Shown here piece after piece: positions 1 through 12,700 of a DNA stretch of 64,000 nucleotides. The notes beneath the pieces were generated by a model. It saw only the letters and a program-made list of their open reading frames with translations. It was not told the DNA's origin and did not search any database. The DNA is taken from NCBI GenBank assembly GCA_037389465.1, contig JAZARR010000179.1:5614501-5678500 (forward strand), given 5' to 3'. Numbering within the stretch: the stretch's first letter is position 1; each line of letters starts with the position of its first letter. Source of the stretch: Baylisascaris procyonis (taxonomy: Eukaryota; Nematoda; Chromadorea; Rhabditida; Ascarididae). The position numbers and the translations under genes are program-made.

Positions 1-1945
1 TTGAGCAAATCAAAGAGTGTATGAGTAAATTAATATTTTCACTCTCTTTTCATACTCTTATCGCTAGGAGAATTTCAAAGAATCAGCGGAAGCATCACAT
101 GAAATCCCATAAGAAATATTCTTTTAAGCAATCATTTTCTATGAAGATGATGCTACGCTTCGAAGATTGCAATAAACAGTTAGCTCGTTACCAACATATG
201 AGTTATTGGTTGAAGTTGGAATATTTTTATTTTTTTTAAATCTCGCCTCTTATTTGCTAGAGGCGCATTTTCTTTTTTAATTGGAGGTCAGGCTACTATT
301 TCAAGTGAAATGAAACATTCTGTATTTGTCCTCAATAATACGTGAGCTAAGGCTCCCCTATTCTTAGCGCTTAATTCTACACTGTGAAAGTTCGACTGCA
401 TTTCTCTAAGTTGAGTAAGTAAATCCAACAACAAAAATATTTCCCCTATCGAAGTTATTTGCCACAGGCACTAATCATATGGTCTTTCAAAATCACCTGC
501 ATTATGAGCTAAAAATAAGCAATGACGTATTCAATTAAGATAGAAATATTATCTATAAGGAAATATAAGCAAGATTAATATAGTTTCATAGCAATGTTCA
601 TAAACATGCTTACTCAAGCATTAAATTAAACTTAAGCGACAGCTGGTAAATCCCACATAAACGAGTGAAGTCTATTGCCTTTCTCGGTGATCAATCTTCA
701 TCTCTCACGAGATATCTTTCAAGTATCAATATTTTCGAAGAAAATAACAACTGTTTGATTACTTTCTAAGCTTGAAATTTTTCAAGGAAAAAAGCGCTGC
801 AAAGGATTTTCTTATTTCAAAGATATCAGCAAATTTTTACAATTCCTCATTGCAAAACTGAAGTTGAAAATGATGATTTAAAATGTTGAAATGATTATGA
901 ATGAATTATTCATTGTTGCCAATAAAACGCCGCAAAATTTATTGCAAATAAAATATAGAATCAGTGATGAGATTGCAAAAATGTTTGCAAGCCGATTGCA
1001 TGCAAATTTAAAAAAAAAAAACAAACTAAAACCTAATTAACAAAATGTTATTAAAAGTTATCAGAGGAGATTGTTTATTAAGTATTAGCATAATGAAATA
1101 GATGCAAATAATAAGTTTTTTAACAGTGCATTTAACTGCAATAGTGAGGCAACAATAACGAATATGAATTTTGTAATCGTGCCGATGAAATTATCGGATG
1201 CGAAATTCAATTAAAGTGAGATGAAGTGTTTAGAAGTGAAAGAGAGAGAAGAAGAAAACATTTTTTTGTTACAACATCATTGCGAATATTTGCATAAATG
1301 AAGCTATAAAAATATTACGGCTGTAGATTTAAGAAAATAAACGAAAGCATTGCATATCTGATTGCAAAATAAATATTTCATCTACTTATCTATATATCCC
1401 ACCTGTAACTCATCAGACATTTCTTGTTTATGCAGCTGTCATTGATAAAGTGATTTGTTGACGGTTTTGCAAACGCTTACTAGTTCTCCCCAAAAAAAAT
1501 CTACTCCGAAATTAAATATTATCTACTTAACATGAAATAGATAAGTCAATTGTACGATGGAAGTTCATTTGCAAATAACAATAAAAAATTGATCTCTGTC
1601 GTTATGAAGCTATTCCACATGGATGCTTCATGTATATCAACAGCTGCTTACATCAACTTAGAACAATTCTATCGTAACAGAAATATAACGCAACCATAAG
1701 AGGCGTCGAATGATTGTATACTCACATTTCATCGTATTTGTGGATCTCTTTCAAAGAAAAGATTTCTTTCTTATCACACAGTGTGAAGCGATTTGATCAG
1801 ATAAGTTTTCGTTTGATCGGAAATTAAAATATATGGCACTCTATTTGGTAGAAATCCAATTTCCTGAAGTATTAATGCGATCAACACATCAGCATAGTTA
1901 AGTCTCGGCGTGATAAGAAGTTAACGAAGAGAGGAAAGGAATAAA
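1..1945. other. A+T-rich stretch, no gene seen
   Basis: I find no recognisable gene, RNA or mobile element here. The longest open frame is 72 codons (21-239, plus strand), which is ordinary for this base composition, and its product resembles nothing I know. A 12-base A run lies at about 1010-1021. Confidence 0.5.
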
Positions 1946-2363
1946 TGTCTGCGCACCGTTCGAGAGGTCTCGACGAGCTGATGACAAATTAAGAGATCGT
2001 CTAGCGCCATACGAAAGAGCGGCCGAGAACGAGAACCCCCAAAATTGCAAAGATCGAGATTTCAGAAATTCTGGGTGGCCAATTCGGTTTTCAACTTTTC
2101 TCCCGAAACGTAATGAGTTATAGATCGTTTGATAGAGCTCTTAAAATTATATTAGATGAAGCAGTTCGTAGCTCCATAAGCCTAACTGCTGCCAAGAAAA
2201 ATATTCGCAAATATCGATTACAGTACATCTGTATCAAAATACAATATTCCTGCACCTATAATTTCCTTCCTATCTCATAAGACAGCAAACAACGCACATA
2301 TGCGTGATCAGCTCATCGAGTTCTATCGTCTGATACCAAAATCACCGAAATCGAAGACAAAAA
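1946..2363 (+). repeat. diverged tandem duplication, copy A
   Basis: This 418-bp block is repeated at 2460-2877 with the same length and about 85% identity over the first 190 bp. The best-kept core is the G+C-richer part around 2020-2075. After an in-frame TAG at 2002-2004 the block is open for 91 codons (2005-2280), and copy B is open in the same relative frame. Comparing the two frames codon by codon, I count roughly 27 replacement and 9 silent differences, which is what neutral drift gives, so purifying selection on a protein is not supported. I do not recognise the product. It could be an old tandem duplication, two copies of a dispersed element, or a gene relic. Confidence 0.8.
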
Positions 2364-2459
2364 GTATTTTTTCAAAATTTCCCTCTACTACCCCCTTGTG
2401 ATCTAAAAATTACGGTTTTTGGTATTTCTTTTCTCGGCTCCTACTTGTCTAAGGGTTAT

Positions 2460-2877
2460 TGTCTGCGCACCGTTCGAGAGGCCTCGGCGAGCTGATGACC
2501 AATCAAAAGATCGTTTAGCGCCATATGAAAGAACGGCCGAGAACGAGAACCCCCAAAATTGCAAAAATCGAGATTTCAGAAATTCTGGCCGGTCGATTCG
2601 GTCTTCAACTTTTCCCCGGAAATATAATTAACTATACACCGTTTGATAGAGCTTTGAAAGTCGTATCGAAGGAAGGAAATAGTAACTCTAAAGGCCTAAC
2701 CGTTGCCGAGAAAAAAAATCGCAAATATCAATTACAGTACATTTGTATAAAAATACAACAGTCGTGCACCTATAATTTCCTTCTCTTCATATCAATAAGA
2801 AAACAATGTACATGTTCGTGATCAGCTCATTGAGTTCTATCGTTTGATACCAAAATCATCGAAATCGGAGGCAAAAA
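2460..2877 (+). repeat. diverged tandem duplication, copy B
   Basis: This is the second copy of the 418-bp block, starting 514 bp after copy A, with 96 bp of unrelated sequence between them. Like copy A it carries an in-frame TAG (2516-2518) followed by an open frame, here 100 codons (2519-2821). Its predicted product is basic at the N-terminus and has no domain I recognise. A fragment of about 30 bp at 2873-2903 repeats an internal piece of this copy (around 2712-2742), suggesting a truncated third unit. Confidence 0.8.
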
Positions 2878-2903
2878 ATCGCAAGTATCAATTACAGTTC
2901 ATT

Positions 2904-5900
2904 CAAACCTGATCACATGTGAATGCATCTGCAACCTTCAAAATTTACACAGAGATTCTCTCGACTGTTTTCATTACATTAGATGTATTAGCTAGTTTAC
3001 ATTTAGAGGGATGTTTTTCGAAGGCGATACATTTTGATGATATCAGGCTGTACCAATGACTAGCCTAGGCGAAATAGCCACGAAGAATTAACATTTCACT
3101 TATGCCTGAACATAACGATATATCAACATTTTCGTATTCAGCAAATTGAAAAAAAACGCAAATTCGATTATTGCAATACAACGCATAATTAATTTATTTA
3201 TGAAAAATGCTCATATATAATAAATAGATTGTATTAAGATTCAATGAAGAAGAAAATAACTAAATATCAAATATCGAGCAAAATGAGCAATAAGAATATG
3301 CATCTATCATCGAGATCCCGTTCATTGCATTGCATTGCATTGCATTAATGAAATTTAAACATATTTTAAACTAAGAAGATTTGTTGTGTATTCTGGAGGG
3401 TGTAGATAAGCGCATTACGTCAAAGTGGATAAGTCAACTTAGAAAGAGCTCAGAGAGCAAAAAAAAAATTTCCATTCAGGAGACGTTGAAAATCCACAAC
3501 AATATTCATCCGATTGGAAATTCGAATAGGACAACGATGAGAATCGTCGATTTCATCATGAGAAAACAACAAGCTGTCTTCGATGACAGACGAAAATTTC
3601 ATCAGTAAATGCACATCGAGCCTCTAAAATCCATGCCTAGCAGATCCTCTACTAGTTAGCTACTATATGCACTTTCGCTCATCAATATTTCTTGCTTCGG
3701 CCTAATCAATTCTATAACGAACATAATCCTTTGTGGCTGATAGGCGTACAATGCTGATAATCAAATTAGAATTAACGTCATTTAGGAGGAGACGACTAGT
3801 AATCGGCAATGCGCTAGGACGCGCAGTGATGAGGCTATCTGAAATGGGTTTAAAAAAACACGACCGCAGATGGTGTTTATAATATGGCGTACTTGCAACT
3901 GATTGACGACAAGGCTAACAAAATTGTTCACAATGATCTACTATACAATTAAGAATTAAGAACGATCATCGCCAATGATCTAGTCACTATGGAAACTGCT
4001 GGAGTCGCAGATGAACAATTCGAAAAAGTTGTGTGATGCATGCTACGCGGATCTATGATTCTCGCATTGTAAGATTTAATGAAGCGGAATATCTCATCGG
4101 CCAAACTGACGCGATATGCACTTTTTATAACTGTGTTCGGCAATTCGATCGGTTTCGTACCTGTTAGCAGGTAATAAAAGGTGTACAGTGATGTATTTAA
4201 ATCTGAACGAATATGTAAATATCCTCATGCTTTCACATGATTGGCTATTAAAATATAAACCAATAGGTTGAAGCTATGGTTGCAGCTATTACGGTGGAAA
4301 AATTACGGTTGAAGCTATTACGGTGCTACTTATCACAAAATTGAAAAGGAAGAAATAAATGAACTATTTTAATGATAACCGAAAAGCAGGAATACAAAGG
4401 AATTGAAAAGATAATCAATAGAAATAATAATGTTTATTAAGAGCGACGTATGCTTGATAATGGCAAAACATTGAAGTATTTCCTCATTAGAATATGATAT
4501 GCTTACACATTAAGTCATTAGCTATTTAATAATTTTCTCATTACTGAGATTGAAATCACAAAATTTAATGCCTCAAAAGTAATTTGTAAATCCTTTGGGA
4601 GGAGTGTACCAGAGGGATAATGACCTACAAATATACGACATCAACTAGGTTTTACCAAGAAACGATGCAATTGAATTCAATAAATGCCAAAAAGTAGGTA
4701 CGAAATTCGATCAAAAGTTATACCTCCATTAATAGATCATGTTTATGCAAATTCCATCAAATTATTACGTATACAAATGGAATGCCGTAGTGGCAAATAT
4801 CGGTTTTTTGATCTACATTTGAACCGCTAGATAATGATATGATCAGTCGTGTAATACAATGTTGAAAATTAGATATCTCTAGCTATCAGAAAAAAACATA
4901 AAAATAGATCCATATAAAGAAAAACAGCGACATCTGGGAGGAATTTAAAGATTACCATAAATTGTAAATTGCCGACGTTATTCATTCACACCGAGTAGGA
5001 TGTTCGATGCATCAGCTGCATCTTTTTTCTGAATTTTCTAAATTTTCTGAGAAATTTTCTGGAAATAAATCATTTCTGAATGTCAGTTGACAGACCTTAT
5101 CATTTCATCTTTTTTTTTCAAAAGTCTAGAAATATACAAATTTCTCAAATATTCTTCAAAATTTCAATTAGTTTGTAGCTATATTTGATTCATCGAGATG
5201 CATTTGCAATTCATATTCATGCACAGGGAAAAAAGAGGAAGATGAAGCTAAAATTAAATGGAAAAACTTACAAAATAGCTCTAATGATAACCACAAATAT
5301 CTGCAGTGTTGTACTTCTCACCTTAACCTTATATTCATATAATCAAAAATATGCAAAATTGTTTCCAAATCTTAGCCGATTTACATAAATTGCGCGCGAA
5401 AAGTTTATTCGCTCGAATTGACCGATAGAAAATGCATTGAAGTTTTTTTTTGGCGCTTTTGAGCATAAATAGGCGCTCTCGTGAGTCAATATTTCTGAAA
5501 AATGGGGTATGAAGTTGATCTATGATATGCATTAGAGCCGCCGAATTTTGGTGATTATAATTTCAATGATTTCAACCTATGGTGGATATTATACCTTTAG
5601 TGACCTTACCTATGGTATGCTTTAAACCTCTTACATTTTATGACTTTTTCATCAGTGGTTCCCAAGTTGAGCCTATAAAATTGGTAGCAAGATATAAATA
5701 CTCGCTAACATGACGTCACCATAATGGGACGACTTGCAAATGCAAATTACCAAAATCATGCAAGCGTAAAACGTTTGCGGTGAGGTTGTCACTATAGTCG
5801 AGCGCGTTGAATGCGTTTCTCGTTTTTTTTGTCTTTTTTTTTTTTTGATACATAGGTGAGATATTTACCAACGATTCACCAACGTCATACCTCATCAACC

Positions 5901-7530
5901 TATAACGAAGAGGAATTTGTTTACTACATGTGCTAAACAATAATTTTTAGTCATTGTTGACGACAAATGTTCATGCGTCATTGATGATTTTTTTTATTGA
6001 TATAATATTTTATAAGAATAAAACATAGAGAATTTGATGAGATATAATAAAACAATGCGTTTTAGTGTATAGCATTTTCAATATAAAATACAGCGACGAG
6101 ACAATCGACCATAGTGAATTGTTTATTAAATGGGAAATTAACCGTAAACGAATCTAAGTTTAATGATTATACAGCAATTGCTTAATGGCTAGTATTCAAC
6201 GCCTACTTTTTCCAATTAATTTAACGAAAACCTTTTATTAATGCCGACTTATAGAGTATAATGCCATCTTTATGGTCGCTATTAATGTCTATCATCTATG
6301 CGTCTTTGATGGTATTTTTACGATCATATCGCTTTTTCTTCGAGAAGGTAAATCTCCGACTTTTCAAACTGTTTAAATGCCACTTAAAAGTCACTTATAT
6401 GAAATAATAGAAGCATAAATTACTCAGTCACTATTTTTCATTAAGAGTCTCATTGAATAGAAATAATTTAAAGTTAGAATGAAAATTTGTGCATGGTAAA
6501 GTTTAAGCGTTCATATATCTAATATATCTTTCATGCATAATATATTTAAAGTTTCCCTTAATGCATCTTTATTTGCAACACTATAGATTGTAACCGTGTC
6601 ACATATTTTCGTTTCAAAATCGTTATTATGAACTGGCCATTCAATCATAACAATAGCAGATATCGCGAATTATGGTATAAGAAATATTTGCGGGAAAACA
6701 TTTCGTAAGGAGTTATTATTAAGAAGATACGATTAGAATCCTTCAGAGCCACAAAAAATGCCCTCAACATTTATAGTTTTTGTGGTGAGCACTTTTCATT
6801 GATCATTAAACACAAAACGTCGAACAATGTGCTATAGCTTTAACAATGCTTTCAGCTATAAATCAAAAGTGGACTAAAATCAATCAGGGGAATGTTTATA
6901 GTTGCTATTAGAACAACTTACACCTCTGAATCCTTTGCACTTTTCGATCAAATAATCAAAGAAATGATAACAATTTCATCTCTCGATGAAAATTTCTGGA
7001 TTTTAAATCAAATAATTTATTGTAGACTATATCCGGTATTAATCTGGTTTTTGTATATTGATATGAAAAGTGGAGTTAAGATGAAAAGTTCTTTTTTGAA
7101 TCAGCCATTACAATGTTGATAGAGAAATACACCTGAAATTAAATCTACTTGAAATTCAACTTCCAACACTCCTTCTTACATCATAGCTAAAGTCGATGAG
7201 AGAAAAACTGATTAGTTTAGCATGATTTACAGTAAAATTAATTAAGGCATGAATTAAAATTAATCTGCATGAAATTGGCAATAGTACAAATGAAATGAAT
7301 GAACCTTGAATTTTGCGAAAGCCGTAATTAGACATCATCCCGTTTGTGATATTTAGATTAACGATAGTGCCGTAATGTGTGAAGGAGAATATATACACCC
7401 ATCATCAGTATAAACACTACATACTATGTACAGTATATATCATACATCGTTTATATCTATGCTTTTACTTACATTTACATTTGCACAATTATATATGCAT
7501 TTCATTTATATTCACAATTATACTTGTAAT
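2904..7530. other. A+T-rich stretch, no gene recognised
   Basis: There is only chance-length open sequence here. At 3381-3608 (plus) a 75-codon frame ends with a segment that faintly resembles the core-binding region of bacterial sigma-54; I treat this as coincidence. The pentanucleotide microsatellite at 3323-3346 is listed separately. Homopolymer T runs occur at about 5825-5846. Confidence 0.45.
3323..3346. repeat. (CATTG)4.8 microsatellite
   Basis: Four perfect CATTG units and a partial fifth lie in tandem. The words CATTG and TTGCA are frequent across the window, so this may be a local expansion of a common word. Confidence 0.9.
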
Positions 7531-7610
7531 TATATTTCTATTTATTTATATTTATATTTATATTTATTTGTGTTTGATGGCTATATTTATATTTATATTT
7601 GTTTTTATTT
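7531..7610. repeat. TATTTA / TTATAT low-complexity tract
   Basis: Tandem-like ATTTAT and TTTATA words alternate over about 80 bp. The hydrophobic open frames across it (89 and 75 codons, rich in Tyr, Ile and Phe) come from this composition and are not called as genes. Confidence 0.8.
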
Positions 7611-9700
7611 TTATACTACTAGCCACCATCAAAAATTCAATCGTCTAGCATGATTAAACGCTTCTGCTATCATCCGGTGTTTGGTCAAACGTCCATATAT
7701 CACGGTCCACGCCACCATTTATCACTTTCGACTGCAAACATTTTTCTTCCGACGTCGTGACAAAAAAACAGTTTTCGTTAGGGATCTTTCACCTTCACAG
7801 TGGGACATCTAGAAGGCAGAGAATGCGAACGGTTTTAAACTTCCCGTTTTGCCACTTCCGAAGAAGTTTTATCCGCGTCAGTGTCAATAATAAGTGCTGT
7901 GGACAGTAATTTTCACATGCCAATAGATATATAAGATTTTCCATATGCAACAGATGCCCACAAATAAAGATTCGTTACTATAAAATCTAAGAGGTATTTT
8001 AAATATTTGGAAAAGAATTTGAATGAGATACAATCAAGAAATATCACTCTATCTTTTCAACGTCTCGAAGATTCTATAGTTATAGTTTAACCGTATGCAG
8101 TAAGTAATTGTGTTGTTACAATAAGTTATGATACCGTGAACGTATTAACCAGAACGCCTGATCTTAAAACAATGAGTATGATGTTAGCACGACTCGACAG
8201 TGCCTAAGCAATTGTGATCGAATTATAGCGAATTATCTTTCAAAGTTTAGGAGAAGGTTAATCAGAAGGATGCACGCTCGAAATTGCATTGCATTTCGCA
8301 AAGCCTCATATTGTAGGTATTATAACATTTTTGCAATCGTTTTTAGTGTGGCCAATTTTGTAATTGCAGCCAATGCTAGTCATACGACAGGAAATTCTTT
8401 GGCCGTCCGGAAGTGGAATATCATTGAGAAATTGCAGTATTTTTGAGAGTTGAATGTCGGGAAAGCTGTTCGCTTTTTTTTTTATAAAAAAGAATCCAAT
8501 CAAATATGAGCCTATCATATTTTGTTGAATCGAGATTAATTTAGATGGTATGAACCACAGTGAACTTTTCGAAAATCAATACGGATGAAGCGTTTCTAGA
8601 TATCTTCAGTAGCCAAGAAAAACAAACGATGCAAGAGGAGGTATTTAGAATTAAGCCGACAATAAGTGCTGAATGATTTTCCCATGATCCTCAAAAATAT
8701 GTTTGCTGCAAAGCATAGGGAATATAAGTTGCAATTTCCGGCGACTTATCACCAACACTAGGGAATTACAATGTCCAGTGGAATTCAGAGAAATTCATAT
8801 CACCAGGATCATGATTACAAATTGATGCAAAAGAAGCAAACTCATATCCTAGTCTGAGAATATATTCATGACATAAGTTACAATGAGCGCATATCATTCT
8901 TTGTTGGAAGCATTTAACAGTCAAAAATTCAATCATTCGGCAAACGTATTAAGTTCCTCTTGCAAAAATTGCAAATTCCTATGTAGGATCATGCAATGGG
9001 CCATTAATTTTGAGGTTGCCAGCAAATAGCCTCATATTACTGTAAATGTTCTTGGAAACATCGCCAACGTGCACATAGAACAAAATATGCAAGAAAATAC
9101 AACGCTTTTGGGATATCAGTTCGAACTGGATATGGGACATGGGATATTGCAAAGTTATATATGGCCTAATCTCGCTTGAGGAACTTTTCCACGTAAAAAT
9201 GATATGAACACCTTCAATAAAAACGAAATAATGCGCTATAATGCTATCTCTAACTTTGCAATTGCAGTTTTTGTATCATTGCCTTGGCGAATTTGAGTTT
9301 TAATAGCACATTAAGGCAACATTGCATTTATGTATGTAAATGATTGCCTCTATATCGGATAGTTTTTAATCAGGAAGCATTGAAGGAAGACTTGTGAAAA
9401 TAGCCGTATGCAACATGTTCGCCATATCGCTGACAGATTCTACCTTTGCTTACCTACACCCGTCCACTCTATATTACCTAATACCTCACATCTTACTTGC
9501 AAAAAATTAAACTATGATGGGTAATTCAAAAGGTGATGCCAACATCCCTATTAAAATATGCTAAAAATTTGCACATATTTTGCTCCAATCGAATCTTCAT
9601 AGATCAATCGAGTCATAGAAAAACCAATATTCTTAAAGCAATCAAATTACAGAAAATGAGTACTCTTTGTCATATCTATAAGGATGGTGTAATATGTTGA

Positions 9701-9703
<3 letters not shown>
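7611..9703. other. A+T-rich stretch, no gene seen
   Basis: No open frame beyond chance length, no RNA-like fold and no repeat was recognised. A short T-rich run lies near 8474. Confidence 0.5.

Positions 9704-9747
<44 letters not shown>
9704..9747. repeat. (AT)22 microsatellite
   Basis: An uninterrupted 44-bp AT dinucleotide run. Its reading frames give alternating Tyr-Ile, which explains the 64-codon open frame over it. Confidence 0.95.
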
Positions 9748-9752
<5 letters not shown>

Positions 9753-12700
9753 TATCGTTTCCATAGTGCACATTGTAAATGAAATTTAAATTGGATATAA
9801 GCCCAGAAAGAAAATCGGTAGCAAAAAAAAAATTGTTGCAAAAATCATTGAAAAGATTTTTTGGGGCGAATCATCACAATATTCATATCAACGAAGATTT
9901 CATGCAATGGTATCAACTAACCCACTCGCAAATATGTTCGTGATTGAATGAAATTTGTGAGGGTTTCTTGCTTTTTTTTTTCGATGAAAGCGTGTAAATG
10001 ACATGCGAAAAAAAATGCACCGCTTGCTGTCTTCGACAGAAACAAATTTCTTAAATAGAAAATATTTGAGATGTTGGTTTGCACGCACTTTCAAAGAGGT
10101 GATGAACGCATAAAAATGGTTCAATCGGTAAGAAAATGTCCTTTAGGCCTCATAGGATTCTGCCGCAAGCGATCTATGACGCCGACGATTCCGATCGGAG
10201 AGAGGTTGGAAAGGCGAAAAGAGGAGGGGATAGAAAGAAAAGATCAGGGAATAGCTAAAAGCACATCCCACTGGATTTAATTGGAAGAAAATTTTCTTTA
10301 ACTCTTTAAACGCGTCACATCTTACGAGTTGTAAGAGCGAAAATTCACTTTAACTGTTGAAAAAACGTTTTTTTTTTTAAAGCAATTTGTATGTATCACA
10401 CTGTTCGTCATGTAATCACTTAAATTGAATCAGTGCAAATTGCACGAATACGAACGCATACAATCTCTCATTTTCCCTTTTCTTTTGCGTTTATTAAGAA
10501 ATTTACATATCTCTCGAATTATTTGCTCTTCGCTAGATGGATGTCTACGTAGGCAGTTTAGGCGATAAAAATATGCAAATGCAGAGATGGATCATCCACT
10601 TCCACGAATGAAGTTGCGAAATTTTGGCTCGTTAGAAATAGGCTCTTGCGAAGAATCTTTTTTCCGGTGACTGGTCATTCATGATAGCCCCTCTGTTTTC
10701 AAATCCCGCTCTTTCCTCCCATCATTAATTCAGATTTTTGAGTACCACATATTTGTCAAAGTCAGATTTTAGGCACTTAAGCATTTTACGATGTCGCTGC
10801 TCCTATATGTTGCATAGGAAGAGTCAAGCCCGATTCGTCGAGGATGTCTTCCTGTTATTCACTATCAATTGCAACCTAATGTTTACATCGGAGAATCAAG
10901 AATAAATGAAACCACACATGAAATATGTATGATCGTTCTGCAAAGATGCAATTTGCAATGCAATAGTCGGCGATTCTCAAAGATTATATGATTGGATTGC
11001 AATGTAAATTATCTCGATGAACCTCTTTTGCATTCAGCGGCATGCAATAACTTTTTGTTGATTTAGCTGCGAAAAAAAAACGTCGACATTATTAATACGA
11101 TGTACGAAATTTTTTCGGTTCCTTAGAAAATTATGAAAGCAAGAGAGGAAGCATTTTCACTTTACTGGAAGGACTATTTCGAGGGAAATTCATCGCCAAA
11201 CTAGCTACTCATATAAAAACCCAAGTGCAATGAGTCGGAAATTTCCGTTAACCAACAAAAATCTCATATTTTTTACTTTATCTTACTTAGATTTCTTCTG
11301 TTTTTCTTCACCTTAACATGGTTAAATCCACTTCACTTATCTTCTATATAATTCAGATTGTATTCTCATTAGTTAGCATCACAATGAATTACTATGATGT
11401 TGCGATTCTGCTCTATTCTAATTTCAGTAACTAAAATCTATTTTATGAACAAGCAATTATTAGTTTTTTTCATCGCTTTTTTTTCAGGAAATATTTTTCC
11501 CGTTTGTTTCAACTCAGTAGATTTGTCTAAGTTCTTATTCTTTCTCTTTTCATTTATTAAGGTTGTGAAAAATTTTGCATCATTTCATAAATTCAGAAAA
11601 TGAAACGGCCAATGAAAACATGCTACAATAGAACGAACATTCTTTGCAAATATTACAAAAAAATATATCCTTTTACAAAGAATTAATCTTTCAACGTTCA
11701 TCTCTCACTACAGAGGCAGCAAGTGAGTAAATTTTTACACGTTTATTTGATGAGAAGCAAAGATAACGATTGAAAGTATAGCTCAGAAATAAATAATTAA
11801 TATATATATATATATTAAAAATAACAGGAAGTTCGAAAATATTCTGCAGATACAGCTTCCAGCTGTTAGGAAATACAAACTGCGTACCTTTTATGAAAAG
11901 CAAACAAAAAAAAAAGATATACCTTCTGGATTTTAGAGAGATAATAATCACCTCAACCATAGCGAAAAATTTCCTCGTGAAAAATTTCCACCAAAACGTT
12001 CTACCATCTCGTCAACTTTTCGTTTCATTTATTCTTGATGGCTTACATTGCTCTTAGTCTCACTGACAAGTATCATGAGTATTACTACATCAGTGTTATA
12101 GTGATGAGCTTTTAGAAATTAAGCAACATCGAAAAAAACTGTTATATAATCTGATGCGAGCAAACACATATATTTCCAGCAATATTATATTCCATGATAT
12201 AAGGATAATATGAAATTTTCGTCCGCATCCCAACAATGGGCATAATTATTAGCTATCAACCTCTACCAAGATCTATATTGAGGGAGAAGAGGAAAGCATT
12301 GCCGAACTAGCAGTTATTGGCTAGATTCGTAAGAGTATGCGCTACAGGAGCGTTCTTTAAAGTCTTCGCACTTAATAAAATCTCGGAAGCGAAAATATAT
12401 CCGGCCGAGAACTTCCATCTCTGCTGAAGTTTGCACCGCCATAATATAGCAAAGGAAAAGCTCTTGTGATGATGAAACGGTATGGCCAACTGGCGAATGA
12501 TGTTTTTGAAACAACGTTAACTGAGAATCACTATTTTATTTGACTAGAATTGCTGCAATGAACGCTAGGATTAGAGAAAGACAAGCAGAATGATGGATGG
12601 AAAAGTGGAAGATTACCAAACGAACAAAAAAAAAGAAAACGCGAAACGAAAACATATGAGCAATAAAGCATTTAGCGAAAACCGTCAAAATTTTTGCGAT

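Noticed and set aside
3381..3660. Faint resemblance to the core-binding region of bacterial sigma-54 (NRTTMRIV, IMRKQQAVF)
   Set aside because: About 8 of 21 positions match from memory, a frameshift is needed to extend it upstream, and the DNA-binding HEST region is not found downstream. A profile search would settle it; as it stands chance is likelier than a bacterial gene relic.
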